NCBI GenBank assembly: GCA_000320605.2
Contig: KB445809.1
Coordinates: 499,422-563,421, forward strand
DNA: 64,000 nt
Direction: 5' to 3'
Source: Gelatoporia subvermispora B
Taxonomy: Eukaryota > Basidiomycota > Agaricomycetes > Polyporales > Gelatoporiaceae
Positions 44,580 through 57,196 of the stretch are shown here, one piece after another. Every line of letters starts with the position of its first letter. The first letter of the stretch is position 1. A program made the position numbers and the translations under genes. The notes under the pieces are model-generated. The model saw only the letters and a program-made list of their open reading frames with translations, searched no databases and was not told the DNA's origin.

Positions 44580-45576
44580 CTCAATACGAGGGACTTTGGG
44601 CTTCTCGGCTTGCTGCAATCCCCGGACTATGTTGTATTTCGCCGCTTGTGTATACGTTTGTGCATCTTCGTACACGCTCGTTTGGGGTGCCCGGGTCCGG
44701 TTTGTTGTTTTAGTTGCTGTACGTAGACTGGGCCGGCGTAGCGTGAGTATACCTACAACCAGATGTTTATTGCGACGCAGATCCTAGACGGGTCGGCATT
44801 TCCTAGGCTGATCCTCGCACCTAGCCTGAAGATGTCATGAAAGCCCGTGAAGTGGTGTCACTTTCGTTCGGAGAGAATCCGGGAGAGGCCGGTATGTCAC
44901 GTGCGTCAGAGGTTAGACTCCGTGGCCTGCCACATTTTATGTAGCACGCGTCGTATGATCACCGTCGTTGTCGACTACAATCATGTACTCGGGAAGCGTC
45001 GGCTTACGCCAACAACCACCTTGCTATGTCTTTAAGACTATGTACTGGATAATTAGAGATCAAACTGCGTAGGATGATCGATGCATAATTGTAATTAGTT
45101 CATAAAAAATATACGTAGGGGGATTTCCGCATCGGGATCCTGGCATATACCTGAGAGACCGACTCGAAGGTCTCGTATTTGTACGCTGCCGATGGCGCAA
45201 AGATCTAGTACATATGACGCCTTCTAACCCTAAGAAGAATAGCACTAGATCATTGACCAATATCTGAGAAGGGCATTTCATAGAATTCATGCAATACTCG
45301 TTCGCGAGGACTTAAGCACAAGTGCCTTAGTGAATGGATAAGTGCTGACTGGCATCCTGGAATGATTTTTAGTAATTCGATTCATATGTATCTCTTCTGA
45401 TTTCGCTCATGTTCGGAAATTATGCAGCAGCGAAATAAGAACAGAAACTTAACTTCTGAAGTGCGAGATGTGCTATGAAGCAGTAGATAGACGCTGTTTG
45501 TCTCTGTTGATGATATGAGATAGAGCGCTTGTGAATTATGAGGGTGCACAACAACCTTGACAAGCAAGGTAATGAC
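44580..45576. other. Intergenic, left flank of the transposon
   Basis: About 1 kb without a recognisable gene, ending at the target-site duplication. Just before it, a 15-bp unit (GACAAGCAAGGTAAT) is followed by a second partial copy. Confidence 0.45.
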
Positions 45577-45584
45577 AAGCAAGG
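45577..45584 (+). repeat. Target-site duplication, left
   Basis: AAGCAAGG directly precedes the left terminal inverted repeat and is repeated identically directly after the right one (57285-57292). Confidence 0.9.
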
Positions 45585-45672
45585 CACCTCGGTCCAGGCA
45601 TCAAATGCTGACTAAGAGCCTACCCAGGCCCCAATCTGTGCTGGCGCCTTGGGGCCTGAAAGGCCTTATCCC
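45585..45672 (+). repeat. Terminal inverted repeat, left (88 bp)
   Basis: Begins CACCTCGGTCCAGGCATCAA and is the exact reverse complement of 57197-57284 over 88 bases, ending CTTATCCC. The next base differs. It contains an internal palindrome-rich block around GGCCCCAATCTG and TTGGGGCC. Confidence 0.93.
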
Positions 45673-46123
45673 TGCGGATAAGTAGATTAGTAATGCCGTG
45701 TAGATTAGGCCTGTCAATCTGTAGTTCGTCGCCGATGCGGCGCTGATCCTCGTTCATCTGTGCTGCTCATCGTCAGAGACATCGTTGGATGTGTCCCGGA
45801 TATCCCGTACGGCGGCGGGGCGGGGCGCCGCCGCGGTTCACCGGCGTTTGCCGCCGTCCTCCCGCCCGCCCGCCCCGCCGTATTGCGCCCTCCATCCGCC
45901 CGCCGTATCGTCGTGCTCCTGCCCGCCCTGCCCGCCTCGCCCGCTAGCCCCGACATTTCTCAATTGTCCTCCAGTCCGATCGCTGCCTCGCGCTCCCGTT
46001 TGCTTCGCGTACACGCCTCCTCGCTGCTCCGCGTGCCTATTTTCCTGCTACGCTACCGTCCATCCACCCGCTGCCTTGCGCCGCTTCCACGCCCCCACCA
46101 TCCGCACAGTGCTCACCTTTTAC
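45673..46123. promoter_or_regulatory. Transposase upstream region
   Basis: 450 bp between the left repeat and the first ATG. It is very GC-rich (45800-46080), presumably the promoter and 5' untranslated region. An open frame extends upstream without an ATG. Confidence 0.5.
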
Positions 46124-49100
46124 ATGTCTAGCTCACGCAGCAAGCAACCGTACGTCCCTGTTCTGGGCAAGCATTACCGCAGTCCCAAGAAGCGGCGTGC
46201 ACCGACTTCATATCGCGTACCGGTCCACCAGTTAGGGAGCGCGGCCGTGCTGGAGGATCTACGGGCAGAACTCAGACGATTGCAAGCCCCTCCTAGCTCC
46301 ATTGTATTGCAGCCAACACCAGAAGATTCTAGCCCTGCCACAGATGATTTTGTTGCAGATACTGGTCCGTGCGATGACATGGCGTGTACGTCGGACCTAC
46401 CACCCATATCGGATAGTCCATCGGACTCTGCTACATCAACACCTTCAATCCCTCCATCGGAGACTGATTCTCCTCGCGCACGGAAGCACAGGCGCGAGAC
46501 TACGGCCGCGGAGAAAATCGCTCAATATGATCGATGGCGGCTGCTCCTGCCAACTCTCATTGAACCGCTGCTGGCATATCAAAAGCGCAGCTCCGGCAAG
46601 CCTGTTGCCACTACCTTTCGTCCCGTATCGCCTTGCAACCGGACGTCGTGCCCGCAGAAAACCCTCCCGATCCTTGTTCTGTTCTGGGATCGTACGTTCC
46701 ACGTTCACTGATCCTCTCACAATACTGAGCGACTCCTCAGATTTCGAGGATGTTGTAGTGCCATATTGCGGCTGCCAATCGGTCGCGCATGTATTGGTCG
46801 CATCGGGGATGTTCCCCACGGCGCCTCTGATACCGCGGATTGCTATTTCGATCGATCTCCTGGAGTTCTATTCCGCCATCTTCGAGCGGTCCGGCGACGC
46901 AGTGACTGCATTGGCGCGAGCACTGCGTAATTTGTACAGCAAGCGTGGCTGGCGGGCGTTAGATCAATCGGTACGTGATGTGTATTGTCTCCAGGGTCTA
47001 TCTGACAGCAATTTCAGGGATGGCCTGTCCTTGACCCTTTCCGCAAGCCCATCGGACATGCGGTGCAGTGGTATGATTCCCTACGAACTATGGTTGAGCG
47101 CTATGTCGAGGACACGATCGACAAAGCTCGCAAGATGATCGCCAACCATATCAATCGACTGCGAGGCACATCTGCATCGCCGGTATCTGCGCGGCCATCT
47201 CTTGCACCCCCATTTCCTGCGCAACCTTCAGACATCCCGCCGATATCCGCACATTCTCCGGATACACCGCCGCTATCCGCGCAGCCTCCGGATATGCCAC
47301 TGGTATCTATGCAGCCTCCAGATATGCCGCCGGTATCTGCGCAGCCTCCGGATATCCCCCAGACTGATGCTCCCTATGAATTCCTGAAGCCGCCAACCCC
47401 CCAGCTTTTGGAATGTGCATCTGTCCTTCAGCGGCGTTGTCCCGCTTGCTTCGGAGGTGGCACATTTGGTCGCAGATTTCCCGAGTAAGTGCTTCGTGCG
47501 TATTTACTCACAATGGCATCTCTGACGGCGTCGATATACGATAGAGGGGGGGATGTAGTTGTTGCCCTTGATGGGAACTTCAGTCACCGACATCTTCGAA
47601 GTTCTGGTGACAGTCCTCAATTCTACGAGCCCGAGTATTTCATTCCCAAGGCCACTGTGGATGCCGTAGGGTTATGGCTCGATGGGCAACGCAAGAAGGC
47701 TCCCAACGATGCATATAAGCCAAAGGTACCTGACGAGGCGGTCGATAGTTGCGAATCCGGTCATGAAGCAGCCAACGAGCAGAAGGCCAAGACGAATGGC
47801 GAGAGGTTTGATGATACTGGCATCATGGCATTAGTCTGCGGGCACGATATCCCGATTTTCCTCATCAATATCGACTCACCAGGTGAACAGCAGAAGTATG
47901 CCTTCTGTCTCATGTTCACTCTCTTCGCATATCTACCGCAAGCGGCTACGGTGACAGCTTTGTATGATATTGCATGCAAATCGGATCGCAGCAATGGACG
48001 GGTGCGTCGTAACTGGCCATTGAATCATTGGTGTGACTGATCTCAAACTAATCTTAGCATGATCTTCTTCCCCTTTGGATATCCGAGAGGCTCCAATGGG
48101 CAGTGTCTGTAATGCATGCCTATGGGCACGAGTGGGCGTGTCAGCTCGTGTACAATCCCCGCCTCCGTAAGGGCCTGGGACTCCGTGACGGCGAAGGTGT
48201 GGAGCGGCTATGGTCTAGACTACGTGTCTTTATCCCTATTACACGGACATCAGGAGTGAGTTGATGCTCAGTCTCATTGTCACGTCTAATTACAACGATG
48301 CTTTTGATAGCGCTCCCGTCGTATATGGATTCTTGATCGACAAGTCCGCGCTCTTGCGTGTGAGATGCGGGATCACTTAGGCGTCTATATCATCCGCAGA
48401 TTCAAGACAGGAGTGAAGAAGCAATCTTCTGCTGCCAAAGCAGTACTGCAAGGGACACCACACTCAATGGACACCTTGCGTAGTGAATGGGAGGCTCAGC
48501 GCCTTGCCCAGCTCTCTGTCCGTGCTCGTACGTCTTCCTTATTGTCTCTTGTGTATTGGATACTCATAATAGTCACAGATGCACCAGCTCGACTAAGACG
48601 AGAGGTCGATGCTGTAATCACTCTACAAGCCGATATTGAACGGGTTGAGTTTGCCATCGAGGGCGTACGAGCTCAATTCAGGGAGACCCGATCATCATCG
48701 GAATCCTTCGGGATTCTGGCCCGCTTGTTCCGAACATCAGCAGACTTATCTAACAAGGTGGATTCGCTGTATACGTCACTCAATGTCGCAAACACATTCC
48801 CCGAACTCAAAGGCCTTCACATTAACTTCGCTCGCATGCTGCTCCTCACGCGCGATATCAAGATCAATATCCGGAAGCGCGTTACTGCCCAGCTACTCGA
48901 GTTTGACCGCTTAGACCGTGCAGCCGGCGGCAGGAGTAATCCTCTAGGTATGTTTTGGACTTGCATTGAGATATTCCAATGGCTAAATATCTGTCAGGCA
49001 CAAAGCTGCACCAGATCACTCGCAAAGCCATCTCGAAGCGTCAGCCGGCAATCCTCAGCTCTATACGCAAGTTCAACAAATACTGTGTAGCCTTGAAGGA

Positions 49101-50740
49101 AGCCGTTAAGACGTACAACATTTCCCAGACATTTCCCATACCTCACCAGCTCTCTTCAAACCTCAGCGAGCTCCGCGATGATCCCAGTCTGTATGAGGAC
49201 ATCTGGATAGCTCCTCCACCAGCGCAGACTGCTCCGAAATGGCTAGAGGATGCGGGCGTGCGTTGTGGAATTCATGCCATGCTCAAGTTGGAACGTTGCA
49301 AGGAGGAAGAACGTCGGCTGAAGTTCGAGTGCGAGAACTTGCAGCGCTGGTTCGGCCGCGAGCTTGCGGCTACCAAGCTAGCATTACGATTATCTGGAAG
49401 TACGTATGTTGATTTGGGAGGGTACCTTCAAGCGATAATGTCTTCTGCATAGATACCATCTACCTTCCCTACCTTCAACAACGACTTGATGATGTTGCAC
49501 TCTTCTCACGGCTGTGGGACAATCCGCTTGCACCATACGACTCATATGCACCACATTCCCAGTGGGCATCTGCGATTGTGGACGACATGCGACCTTCTAT
49601 CGGGCTACCCGATCAAGTCACGGTTGCGCCGCCCCTGACGGATATCCTCGGCGACCTTGAGGATGATGTCGATGATGTCGACGATGTTGACGATACCGCT
49701 GCGGGAGGCGATGCTGAACTTCTGGACATTCTCGAGGATCTGGAGTCCGAGAAGGTGCAGTCCAACGGGCTGTCGGAGGCCCAGACAAATGTGTCAGATG
49801 CTCCGACCGATATCCTGACCGATCCGCTGGATATCCCGACTGATCTCATAGCCATCACGGAGGCACTCGACCGTAGTAGCGATGAGATGTGCACTGGGTC
49901 AGACGTCTCAATGATGTCCTCAGGCAGCCTGGACTCCATCGCATGTAGGTGGGGCGTCCAGGACGAGCTTCTCAGTCTTCCGAAGGATAATTTCAGCGAG
50001 CTGCACTCGATCTCCCATGCCGACATACCTTCGCAGATTGCGCGTGCCCATGTCCTCCTATCTACATCCTTTCCACATCGTGTGTACATCGCTCCTGAGG
50101 AGTATGCTCGCCTGGCAGATCCACATGCTCTGCTGGATGGTGAGTGTATCAATAATTGTGCGCTCCTACTCTGGTACAGGATTCGAGGATCAACAACCCG
50201 ACCGTACGCTATCTTCTCGACTTATGACGCTGTACTCGCTGGCAACGATGACATGTCAGCATTACAACGTTCTGTCCGGAAGAAGCCTTTCGCCAATCGT
50301 GATATCTGGATTATCCCTCTACATCGTCCTGGTGTGGCCGGTCATTGGACACTGGTCATTGCCGACCTTAGGTCCAGGGTTTTGTACCAATTTGACAGCC
50401 TTGCCAATCGCAGTACATGGCGTCAAGATATTCAGGTCCGTATTACTACATTTCTGCATGCTTTGCATCACTTACTTCTACGACGTAGGCTGCTGCTAAG
50501 CTCATACATTGTCTACATCAAGTTGCTTCCGCGGATATCCCTCCGGGGGAATGGCATGCATACCCGCTTCGACTGTCGCCACTACAGACGAATGGTGTTG
50601 ATTGCGGGGTGTGGGTCTTGGCTATGATTGCAGCGTGCCTGCGAGGATTCTATACCATATCCCTTAAGGAGTCTCAGATACCTCACTTCCGTAGATACTT
50701 GTGTAGTTTAGTGTCGGATTTGCCAGAGTGTGTCACATAA
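46124..50740 (+). CDS. KDZ transposase fused to ULP1-like cysteine protease
   Basis: Ten exons with agreeing phases give 1,380 aa: 46124-46691, 46741-46970, 47018-47484, 47545-48001, 48058-48255, 48311-48527, 48579-48947, 48998-49399, 49453-50435 and 50489-50740. The transposase half has ERIAQYDRWR-like AAEKIAQYDRWRLLLP, RIAISIDLLEFYSAIFER, a CxxC motif (CPACFGG, about residue 407), ALDGNF (about 431), DDTGIMALVCGHDIPIF, SPGEQQKYA, LYDIAC (about 562), HAYGHEWACQLVYNPR and GEGVERLWSR (about 620). The D, D and E of ALDGNF, LYDIAC and GEGVER are the likely catalytic triad. The C-terminal 110 residues match ULP1/SUMO proteases: GHWTL (His), YQFDS (Asp), LQTNGVDCGVW (Gln, Cys). All catalytic positions are present. 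Between them lie acidic repeats (DDVDDVDDVDD). Confidence 0.93.
47223..47361 (+). repeat. 30-bp tandem repeats in transposase linker
   Basis: About four and a half imperfect copies of a 30-bp unit, each encoding a PPDxPPVSAQ-like decapeptide just before the CxxC region. They stay in frame and probably form a flexible linker. Confidence 0.7.
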
Positions 50741-51733
50741 AATGGAGCGAATGTAATGTTCTGTAGTACCACCATCAAGAATGTACAGGCACATAAGTGA
50801 TTTCGGACCATCCTCCTTGATGAGATTCACAAACACGAGCTTTGTTGCGGCTGCTATCATGTAGCGCCCACGCTCACTGCCTGGTGAACGCTCTTTGAGT
50901 TCAGACTGCTGGTCTATGGTACGCTTTGCTTGTGATATTGCGCAGCTCCGTACTCAAATATGTGGCGGGACAACTCATTATACCACTGGAGTAGTATCGA
51001 CTATCAGACACGACGTGAGCAGCAATGGTTCAAATATCATGGTTCAAGCGCAAAGCAATGCTACCACAATGTAGTACGTCCAATGCCATGAGCTATCGGT
51101 GTACCCTGCTACTTAGATATGCTATAGCATAGGTGCCTTTTGTGCGTTCATATGCAAGACACGAAGAATCATAGGCAGGGTGTCGGACAACCAAGGTGAA
51201 GGTATGTGTGCACAGTGCAACTCAGGCTTCATATACTTCTTACAAGTGCAATTGTGCGTACTTAGGCTTATACAGTGTTCTACTCGAAGCGTGCATAATC
51301 GTTCGCAATCCAGGCGAGATGCAGAGGCCATGGCGTTACAACGACCTCTGTCCCGATCACCGACACACTGTCCTCCGACCAACATCTATGCACAGATAAC
51401 CGTACAGATTTGCCAAGTCACCTATTCGAACGTCAAATATGTCACCACAAATCTGCGGATGACCACCTTGGGCAAGAAGCACGTAAGTCTGCCTCGTGGA
51501 TGATCGTCGCTGTACTTGTTGACTGGTGGATATGCTCAGGAATTGTCCAGATAAAGATGAGCTCCTTAGCAGCATCCCCGTGCGACTCAAAATTTATCTT
51601 TCCCTCCTCTCACCACCTCCCAGAGTCCCCAAGGCATCTTTTCCGTGATCAAACGGTTTCTCCCTCACACCGTAAGTCACATATCATTTGCTGTCGTCTA
51701 TACGCATAGGTTGAGTTGACATTGGCCTTCAGG
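50741..51733. promoter_or_regulatory. Intergenic spacer inside the transposon
   Basis: About 1 kb between the two transposon genes. It presumably holds the transposase terminator and accessory-gene promoter. Only short open frames. Confidence 0.5.
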
Positions 51734-54700
51734 ATGGCTCACGGTCGCGGAAACACGCCACATCTACCGGAGCCTGCTCCAATCGCGCCGCCCGGGTCTA
51801 CTGAGGGCGCGTTGAGATTAGCTAGCAATGCATCCAACGCGTCTGAAAACGCGTCGAACGCGTCCGAAAACGCGTCGAACGCATCTGAGAATACGTCGAA
51901 CGCGTCCGGACGGCCTCTGGATATAGCTAATGTGCCTGTTGGCGCAGCAGCTCCCATCAGCAACGCGTTTCCTCTGGGCTCACGCCCATATCCACTAGCA
52001 GCTCGAGAGGCCCTCATTGGGTATCCAGGCCACCCGCCGATCGCGGCAATGCACTTTGAGCGTGCGCCCCAGGATGAGTTCGACGCGACGTTCAGCGAGC
52101 CTAATACCGATGAGCTTGCTGCAGCTGAGCAGCTTGATCGCGCCGCCCGTGGAAGCATCGGCGCAGAATCCACACATGAGTCGGAATACTCATTTCTTCA
52201 AGAAGCCCTGCCACCTTATCCGCGAGCCATGGACTATCGACAGCAATACCAGGTATTGATCTCCGTATTGATATCTCATCACTGTCATCTAACTTACTCT
52301 CTTATTTCTTGTAGACGGCACACCACACGTATACTGGGGGTGATCGCTCCGCCCATCATCCAGACATATATCGCGAGGGGGGCTATCTAGCCGCACATCA
52401 ACATCGGATGGGCGAATATGGCGTGCAAGGCCCCTCAGATGTTGGGAGTAGCCTTCATGCTCCTCAACGTCTGTCGCCGGGTCCTTCTGGTCCACGACCA
52501 CCGTCGCGCATGTCACCCGGATTCTCCTACATCGACGCATCACGACTCTCACCTGGCATGTATATTCCGCCAGGTGACCGAAATATCGCCTCCAATATAG
52601 GAGGATCTCCTCGCATGCTACCAGCAGAACCTCTTGGCGACCATCTTCCCCCCATCCTAGAGACCAAATCCTCGTGTGGATCTCCTGGCGCAATACCCGA
52701 GTCGTGGCAGCCATCACGAACAAGTTATGTGTCGCCGTCGCCTGGTGTACAAAGCCGGGCTGTTTCTGCAGAGCCCCGTCAGGATGCGGATGCCACCGTG
52801 CGGTTCCGCTCTCCTCAGACGAACGCATCAGGCTTTCAACAGCACACAGAGGCCACGGGACCCGTGGCACGACTCTCCCCCGCTCCTCCTGGCTTTGAAC
52901 GACCCTCAGAGGCCATGGATACGGTTACAAGATACCGTTCCCCTCAAGCCGATGCTCCAGGCTATATGCGGGCTCTGCCTCCACTACAGCCCGTCCAAAT
53001 GACGAGGCTGGCTGGCGCTGCCGGGCTTGGCCTTGGTAGGGGCACTGTGTCCCCTCTGATGCTCTCAATGGGATCTTCAGCGAGAGACACAGCCACGCTC
53101 AATGCACCGGCGGCTACAGGGAGTGGTCCAGAGATGCTTCCGGAGATGATCCCGGAGATGATCCCGGAGACTTCGCGTAGCGCTCCAAAGACTCCTGCGC
53201 GACCACCCTCGCACATAACCGTTGAACCTCCGTCATCACAAAACCGTCCGGCAACCATTGCCTTCGTCTATCCAGAACCAAACCAGGAGCCCGGAGAGAA
53301 TGATTCACTCAGTAACCGTGAGATTGCTGATGACATCAGCTCACTTCCATCTTCGTCGCCCAGGAGTCATTGCTCTGGCATAGAGGGTGTGGATGAGGGT
53401 GAGACCCAGCCGGATGGTAGCGGAACTCAGCTGGACGGTGGCGACGGTGATGAACCAGATGCTGTTGTGCGTCTGTCTGGTCAGAAGCGCCGCGAGGTCT
53501 ATGACGATCTCAGTGTCGTCGACCAGATCTTTGAGGAGCTCTCAAAGAAGCACGATGTCCCTGTACTCACTCTTCGGAGTCTGTACAAAGTTCGTCACCC
53601 ATCCCGGCTTCAACGGACAAGCCGTTGGGCGATGTATCAGGTATGGTTCAAGAACAATGCCGAGACGGAGTGTGCGCGGCTAGGATTGACAGACGAAGAT
53701 GGTACGCACATTTTGCTGCAGAGTATTAGTCATCTACTGATGATGTGACAGGGAATGCAATTGTCCGGACTGATGCCGAGACGTGTGCGAATGCCTGGAA
53801 GAAATTCAAGGAAGATTTCGCGGATGAGCAAGGCCGTATGCATCAGATCCTGGAGACCAACTTCCGCTTGCATAAGATCGAGATGGGCAGGGCAGTGAAG
53901 GTTGGCCAACGGAAACATCAGTTCAGCAAGTTTACCAACAATATCACGCTTCTGGTAGGATATTCGGGGTAATCTTCGTAGATGATGTCAAGCTAATATT
54001 GCATTATGCAGATGGACTCCGCTCATGTCACCAATGGCTTCGAGGGAATCTTCATTGCCGTCGGCAATTGTGCACTGCAGGATGACGGAAACGAGTATGT
54101 CTACGAGACGGAAGGAATTGAAGGAGTACGTATAGGATATCAACTAGTAATCCGGTGAAGTTCTGACATTCCTCTAGTGTCTCGAACGGCTAACCGGCAT
54201 AGCCAACAATGACGTTCTTGCCCATGCTAAGTCAGAAACATTGTAAGGATATCTCGATATGGCATGCTGTATGGTTGCTGACGATCCGCGAAGGTGGAAT
54301 GTCTCCAAGAAGTTCAAGGCGCCGCAACACGGTGGCGCCAGCCTTACGGAGCCAGCTGGCGATGATCATGTGGATACTCCCGACGATGACAAGGAGAACA
54401 ATGCCGACTGGGAGACGATCATTATCCCTATGGCCGACGGCAAGCTGACGAAGTTCGTGCATCAGAAATTGCGCTGCACGATACGTGAGTCATATGTGTT
54501 CTCGTCATCAATACCCAGCTCATCCTTCGTTATCCTAGTCATGATCAACCCCAACGCCTTAGCCGCAAAAGGAAATCAATTGGCGTGGAAGACAATGGCT
54601 GCGCTCCTGTGTAAGGACATGCTCGTTCTCATAGGTTGGCCCGATGGTGTTCCTTTCCCTGGAGAATTCGACGAGGCAACAAAAGGGGTGGCTAGCCTGA

Positions 54701-56550
54701 GCCACGAATGCCGTAGGCGCCTGGCGGAGGCCCTGATTGACCCGGTGAACCCCTTGAGGTGTGAGAGGTCGGAGGAATCTCGCAAAAGTATGCACATTCT
54801 TAAGATCATAGACAGACCTTGCTGATCTTTGGTATCGTTAGAGAACCAGATGTTTCATCTGGTGATTGTCGGGGCAGCTCCTCCTGCGACATCGTCCAAC
54901 GAGCGCGGAATCCGCGTCTTCTACAACTCGCGCACCAACACGGTCTATCACGATCGGCTTGGGCCACCTCGGATCGTGGCTGATGATGATGGGGATGAGG
55001 AGGATGGCGAGGTACCTGGCCCGGATATGCGTGAGGACTCCATTGACCCGCCACCCTCCGTGGACAACAAACAAACTGATGGCGCCAAGACAGAGACTAC
55101 GGCATCACCCCCACCTCAACTGCCTATGCGTCGCAACCAGAAGCGTGTTTGCTACGAGGAAATCCCGGAGAGCTTCGATGATCAGCCAGAGGATGATCCG
55201 GAGGACGCTGAGAATGATGTCAGCAAACTGCCCTCAAAGTCCAAAGGTACTCAAGGTGATGCTCTGGCGGCACCGGCAGTTCCAGGACGCCAGGCGCTCA
55301 AAGATGTGCTGAGACCCTCCGCCGATGCCTCCGAGGATGATCGGGATGCTCAGGGCAGGATACTCGCTCCATACCCCATCTTCGGACCACCACGTGCCAC
55401 CGTACCGGCACAGCCAAAGGCGGCGCTGCCGAAGGCAGTCACAGCGAAAGCCATCCCATCAAAGACTGCACCACCGAAAGCTGGACCGTCGAAGGGGCTG
55501 CCAAGAGAGGAGCCGTCGAAGGATTCCTCCGAGATTGAGATATTAGATGGCCCTCCATTGCCGGTACTGCAGAAGGCCAAGCCGAAGAAGAGGAAGGAGA
55601 TTGCGCCTGCTGCAGGCAATGAGTCCGACGTGGAGGTTGTTGGTGTCATGTATAGCAAGAACCCAGGCGCCAATCGGCAACCCTATGTCGACGTACCACC
55701 CGTCAAAAAGGCAAAGACGATACACAAGCCGATCGCCCAGCAGGATGCTACACAGAGTCAGAGCTATCCTGCGAAGAAAGCCAAGAATATGGGCGTTCAA
55801 TTACGAGAGACGCCTGAGCCCGACAATAGGAAGAGAGAGGCTAGAGGGCCCACATCCCCGTCCAAACGGATGAAGACGCAGAACGCGCCTTCTCGGGGAC
55901 AGGAAGGGTCTCCACTCTTCTCTCCGCGGGCAGAGGATCGCGGTCGTCTGGTATCCGGCCCACAGAAGCCCAAGCCTCGGCCTATCACACGTCCAACTCC
56001 TGCTACACCGTCCGAGGTCAGCGACAACCTCTTCGGCGAGGGTACACCCACACCGCTTCCGCTAATGCCAAGACGTCAAGGACTCGGCCGTGCAGACGAG
56101 ACGTTTGACCCCTTCAAGTATATGGGGAGCGCGAACCCAGGCGGCCAGGAGACAGGACTGCCGCACCCGCGCCTTGCGCAGTATCTTCGGGAGACAGAGC
56201 GCAGTCCTGGCCCTTCTCGGAGAACAATCCAAGAGGCGGGCCCGTCCAGAACGCGCAAAGATGTTCAGCCGCCTCGGCAGATGATCCAAGAAGCTGGCCC
56301 ATCTAGATCTCGTGGAGACGAGCGAGGGAAGAGGCCTGGTCATTCAGCACCATCGCCCCAGTCAGAGACCGTCTCGGAAGCGCTCCTGCATGCAGCAGAG
56401 TCAGACGAGGATGAAGCCGATGAAGACGAGTCATCTGAGGAGATCCCAGATGAGTTGATGATGGCGATGATCAAGAGCATGACGAAGAAACTCCAGAAGA
56501 AGAGCGACGGCAAAGGCAAGGGCAAGAAGGGCAAGAATAGAACGAATTAG
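51734..56550 (+). CDS. KDZ-associated accessory protein, unknown function
   Basis: Eight exons give 1,478 aa: 51734-52252, 52315-53701, 53752-53954, 54012-54125, 54178-54242, 54294-54484, 54539-54787 and 54842-56550. Residues about 1-580 are Pro/Ser/Gly-rich with an ASNASEN repeat. A central region of about 350 residues is compact: RREVYDDLSVVDQIFEEL, TSRWAMYQVWFKNNAE, NAWKKFKEDFADEQGRMH, VTNGFEGIFIAVGN, VSKKFKAPQHGGASLTEP, ALLCKDMLVLIGWPDGVPFP and MFHLVIVGAAPP. Part resembles an HMG-box-like helical region. I recall similar predicted proteins scattered through basidiomycete genomes with KDZ transposases, but cannot check. The last 500 residues are basic/acidic and disordered, ending in a Lys-rich tail (KGKGKKGKNRTN), suggesting nuclear or DNA binding. 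Exons agree in phase throughout, so it is one gene. Confidence 0.85.
51827..51910 (+). repeat. 21-bp tandem repeat (ASNASEN)
   Basis: Almost four copies of a 21-bp unit related to GCGTCGAACGCGTCCGAAAA, encoding the heptad ASNASEN near the N-terminus of the accessory protein. CpG-rich (ACGCGT) units are visible in both strands. Confidence 0.8.
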
Positions 56551-57196
56551 CCGCACCGCTCGACCACACCATCTGATGATTAGAGGTGCAGTATTCATGT
56601 TCGTCGCCGTGTCTCTCTATACTCATACAATCTCGTTTCCAGTATCTTGCACGCACAGATCTGCACTCACAGATCTGCCTTATACCTGTATATCGACGCG
56701 CTCCCATTGGTCTCCAGCTCTTGTCTCGCACAAATCCGCAAGTATCATCTTCGTATCTCCGATGTCGTATTTCACCCGCATCGTCTTGCTAAGTCTCTTC
56801 TTGTATCTTGCGACTGTTGGCCACGCCCCCGACGTCCTTACGTTTGCATTCCCCCGTCAGTAACACCAGTTCTTGCACTTGCACAGATCCGCACTTTGAT
56901 TTCCGGGATCCGTGATAAATCTTGTATTGATTGGCTATGAGACTCGTACCGCTTCTCGAGACAATACATTACAATCCTTTTATGATGCGGGCGACCATGC
57001 AATAGTCGTTATGAATCGCGGGATCCCGTGGGCCGTCGCCGCCACATACGATGAGATGCAGCACGTATGCCAAAGATTGCTAGCAGGTCTAGCACAAAAT
57101 CCAGGATATCTCTTGCTGGGCATTCTAGTGTATCGAAGAGGTATCTACGGATATCCGGGCGATTTGGACGCACTGCAGACCATCTCCTCATCTGCG
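56551..57196. other. Transposon right subterminal region
   Basis: 645 bp after the accessory gene. Several near-copies of GCACAGATCYGCAC occur here (around 56648, 56662, 56736 and 56879). They could be transposase-binding sites. No gene was called. Confidence 0.45.

Noticed and set aside
45785..46123. Upstream extension of the transposase frame (Pro/Ala/Arg-rich)
   Set aside because: It has no ATG, is extremely GC-rich, and does not resemble transposase. The first ATG at 46124 fits the family start.
56576..56940. Short hydrophobic open frames after the accessory gene
   Set aside because: They overlap each other in different frames in a repeat-containing noncoding stretch. Treated as transposon subterminal sequence.
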